A DNA stretch of 64,000 bases. It comes from Paenibacillus assamensis DSM 18201. Its GTDB lineage: Bacteria; Bacillota; Bacilli; Paenibacillales; Paenibacillaceae. Of the stretch, positions 63,587 through 64,000 are shown piece by piece. Each line of letters opens with the position of its first letter. Positions within the stretch are counted from its first letter, which is position 1. The position numbers were made by a program, and so were the translations under genes. Location: the NCBI RefSeq assembly GCF_000422445.1, contig NZ_AULU01000011.1, positions 62,001 to 126,000 on the forward strand, written 5' to 3'. The notes beneath the pieces were generated by a model that saw nothing but the letters and a program-made list of their open reading frames with translations, made no database searches and had not been told where the DNA came from.

Positions 63587-64000
63587 TTAAATGTTATTTT
63601 TTATTCGTGCGAGAAAATCAGCCAGTACTGGAATCTCTTCATCATCGAAGTCTTTCAATATTTGGCGTATGAAATTTTCTCTTTCGATTTTGTACCCTTC
63701 AATCTTTTCAAGTCCTTCATCAGACAAGCGAACAAAGGTTTCGCGGTTATCGTCAGGATTTTTGCGTCTCGTCACCATGCCCTCAGCTTCAAGCTGCTTT
63801 AGATGGCGAGTAATGGCGGCATTGTCGATGTTAATACGCTTTTGTAAATGGGACTGTTTAATCTCGGCTCCTCCACATAGTTCATGCAAAATCTCGAGAC
63901 GAGAAGAACTTATGCCGGTACAACATTCGAATTTGTGATGAATCTGGTTGCATAATCCATTAAGCAGAGTTAGGATCTGCTTCTCCGTGGAATCATTACG
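63587..64000 (-). CDS. MarR family regulator (5' end outside window)
   Basis: The frame is open to base 64000 (138 codons), so the start lies beyond the window. Winged-helix region: LHELCGGAEIKQSHLQKRIN, IDNAAITRHLKQLEAEGMVTRRKNP and wing DDNRETFVRLSDEG. N-terminal dimer helix contains a cysteine pair (FECCTG) that might be redox active. Likely repressor of the nitroreductase gene downstream in the same transcript. Confidence 0.9.
   Translation of the reverse strand, partial: RNDSTEKQILTLLNGLCNQIHHKFECCTGISSSRLEILHELCGGAEIKQSHLQKRINIDNAAITRHLKQLEAEGMVTRRKNPDDNRETFVRLSDEGLEKIEGYKIERENFIRQILKDFDDEEIPVLADFLARIKNNI

Overview
The window reads as chromosomal DNA of a spore-forming Gram-positive bacterium, most likely Paenibacillus or a close relative. 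The signs are an alpha/beta-type small acid-soluble spore protein, YtvI and YtaF sporulation membrane proteins, SLH surface anchoring, many TTG/GTG starts behind strong GGAGG sites, and conserved blocks that match the Bacillus order (accD-accA ... pyk ... fxsA-ytvI-citZ-icd-mdh; polA-mutM-ytaF-coaE ... nrdR). The species cannot be fixed from sequence alone.

Layout. 1-9.3 kb: 5'-truncated dnaE, a PgpA-like phosphatase, a small unknown protein, accD-accA (fatty acid synthesis), pyk (with no pfkA between accA and pyk), a hotdog thioesterase and fxsA. 9.3-10.05 kb: non-coding DNA with a 12-bp tandem repeat and a long imperfect palindrome. 10-19 kb: ytvI (minus), the TCA genes citZ-icd-mdh, an unknown membrane protein, a YfbR-type 5'-nucleotidase (minus), class I fumarase and a BASS-type carrier. 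19-29.5 kb: phosphate regulon: phoR then phoP (reverse of the usual order), a cytochrome bd operon on the minus strand with a tiny CydS-like ORF after cydB, then a PhoP-box array in front of pstS-pstC-pstA-pstB-phoU. 29.5-36.5 kb: polA, mutM, ytaF, coaE, a lytic transglycosylase, a spore SASP (minus) and nrdR. 36.8-40.05 kb (minus): a cobalamin riboswitch with terminator in front of a secreted protein made of an alpha/alpha toroid, two transcobalamin-like (DUF4430) domains and three SLH domains, followed after 12 bp by an ECF transporter S component. 40.3 kb: tRNA-Ala(GGC). 40.8-50 kb: accessory region with a small exported peptide, an ATPase-LuxR regulator with a possible GNAT-like middle, two unknown proteins, a secreted GH8 glycosidase, a broken agmatine deiminase gene, and a pair of class 3 lipase paralogues of which one has lost catalytic residues. 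50-64 kb: GNAT/LysR divergent pair, a two-component system next to an RND pump and lipoprotein adaptor, MocR regulator facing a NimA-like flavoprotein, an Excalibur protein, TetR-GNAT, and a MarR-nitroreductase operon whose MarR gene runs off the window end.

The strongest candidate for an under-described system is the cobalamin locus. Its domain content resembles vertebrate intrinsic factor/transcobalamin, but anchored to the cell wall, switched by a B12 riboswitch and paired with an ECF S component. Second are the 34-aa CydS-like ORF behind cydB and the active/inactive lipase pair. All functional statements rest on reading motifs by eye; no database search or structure prediction was run.
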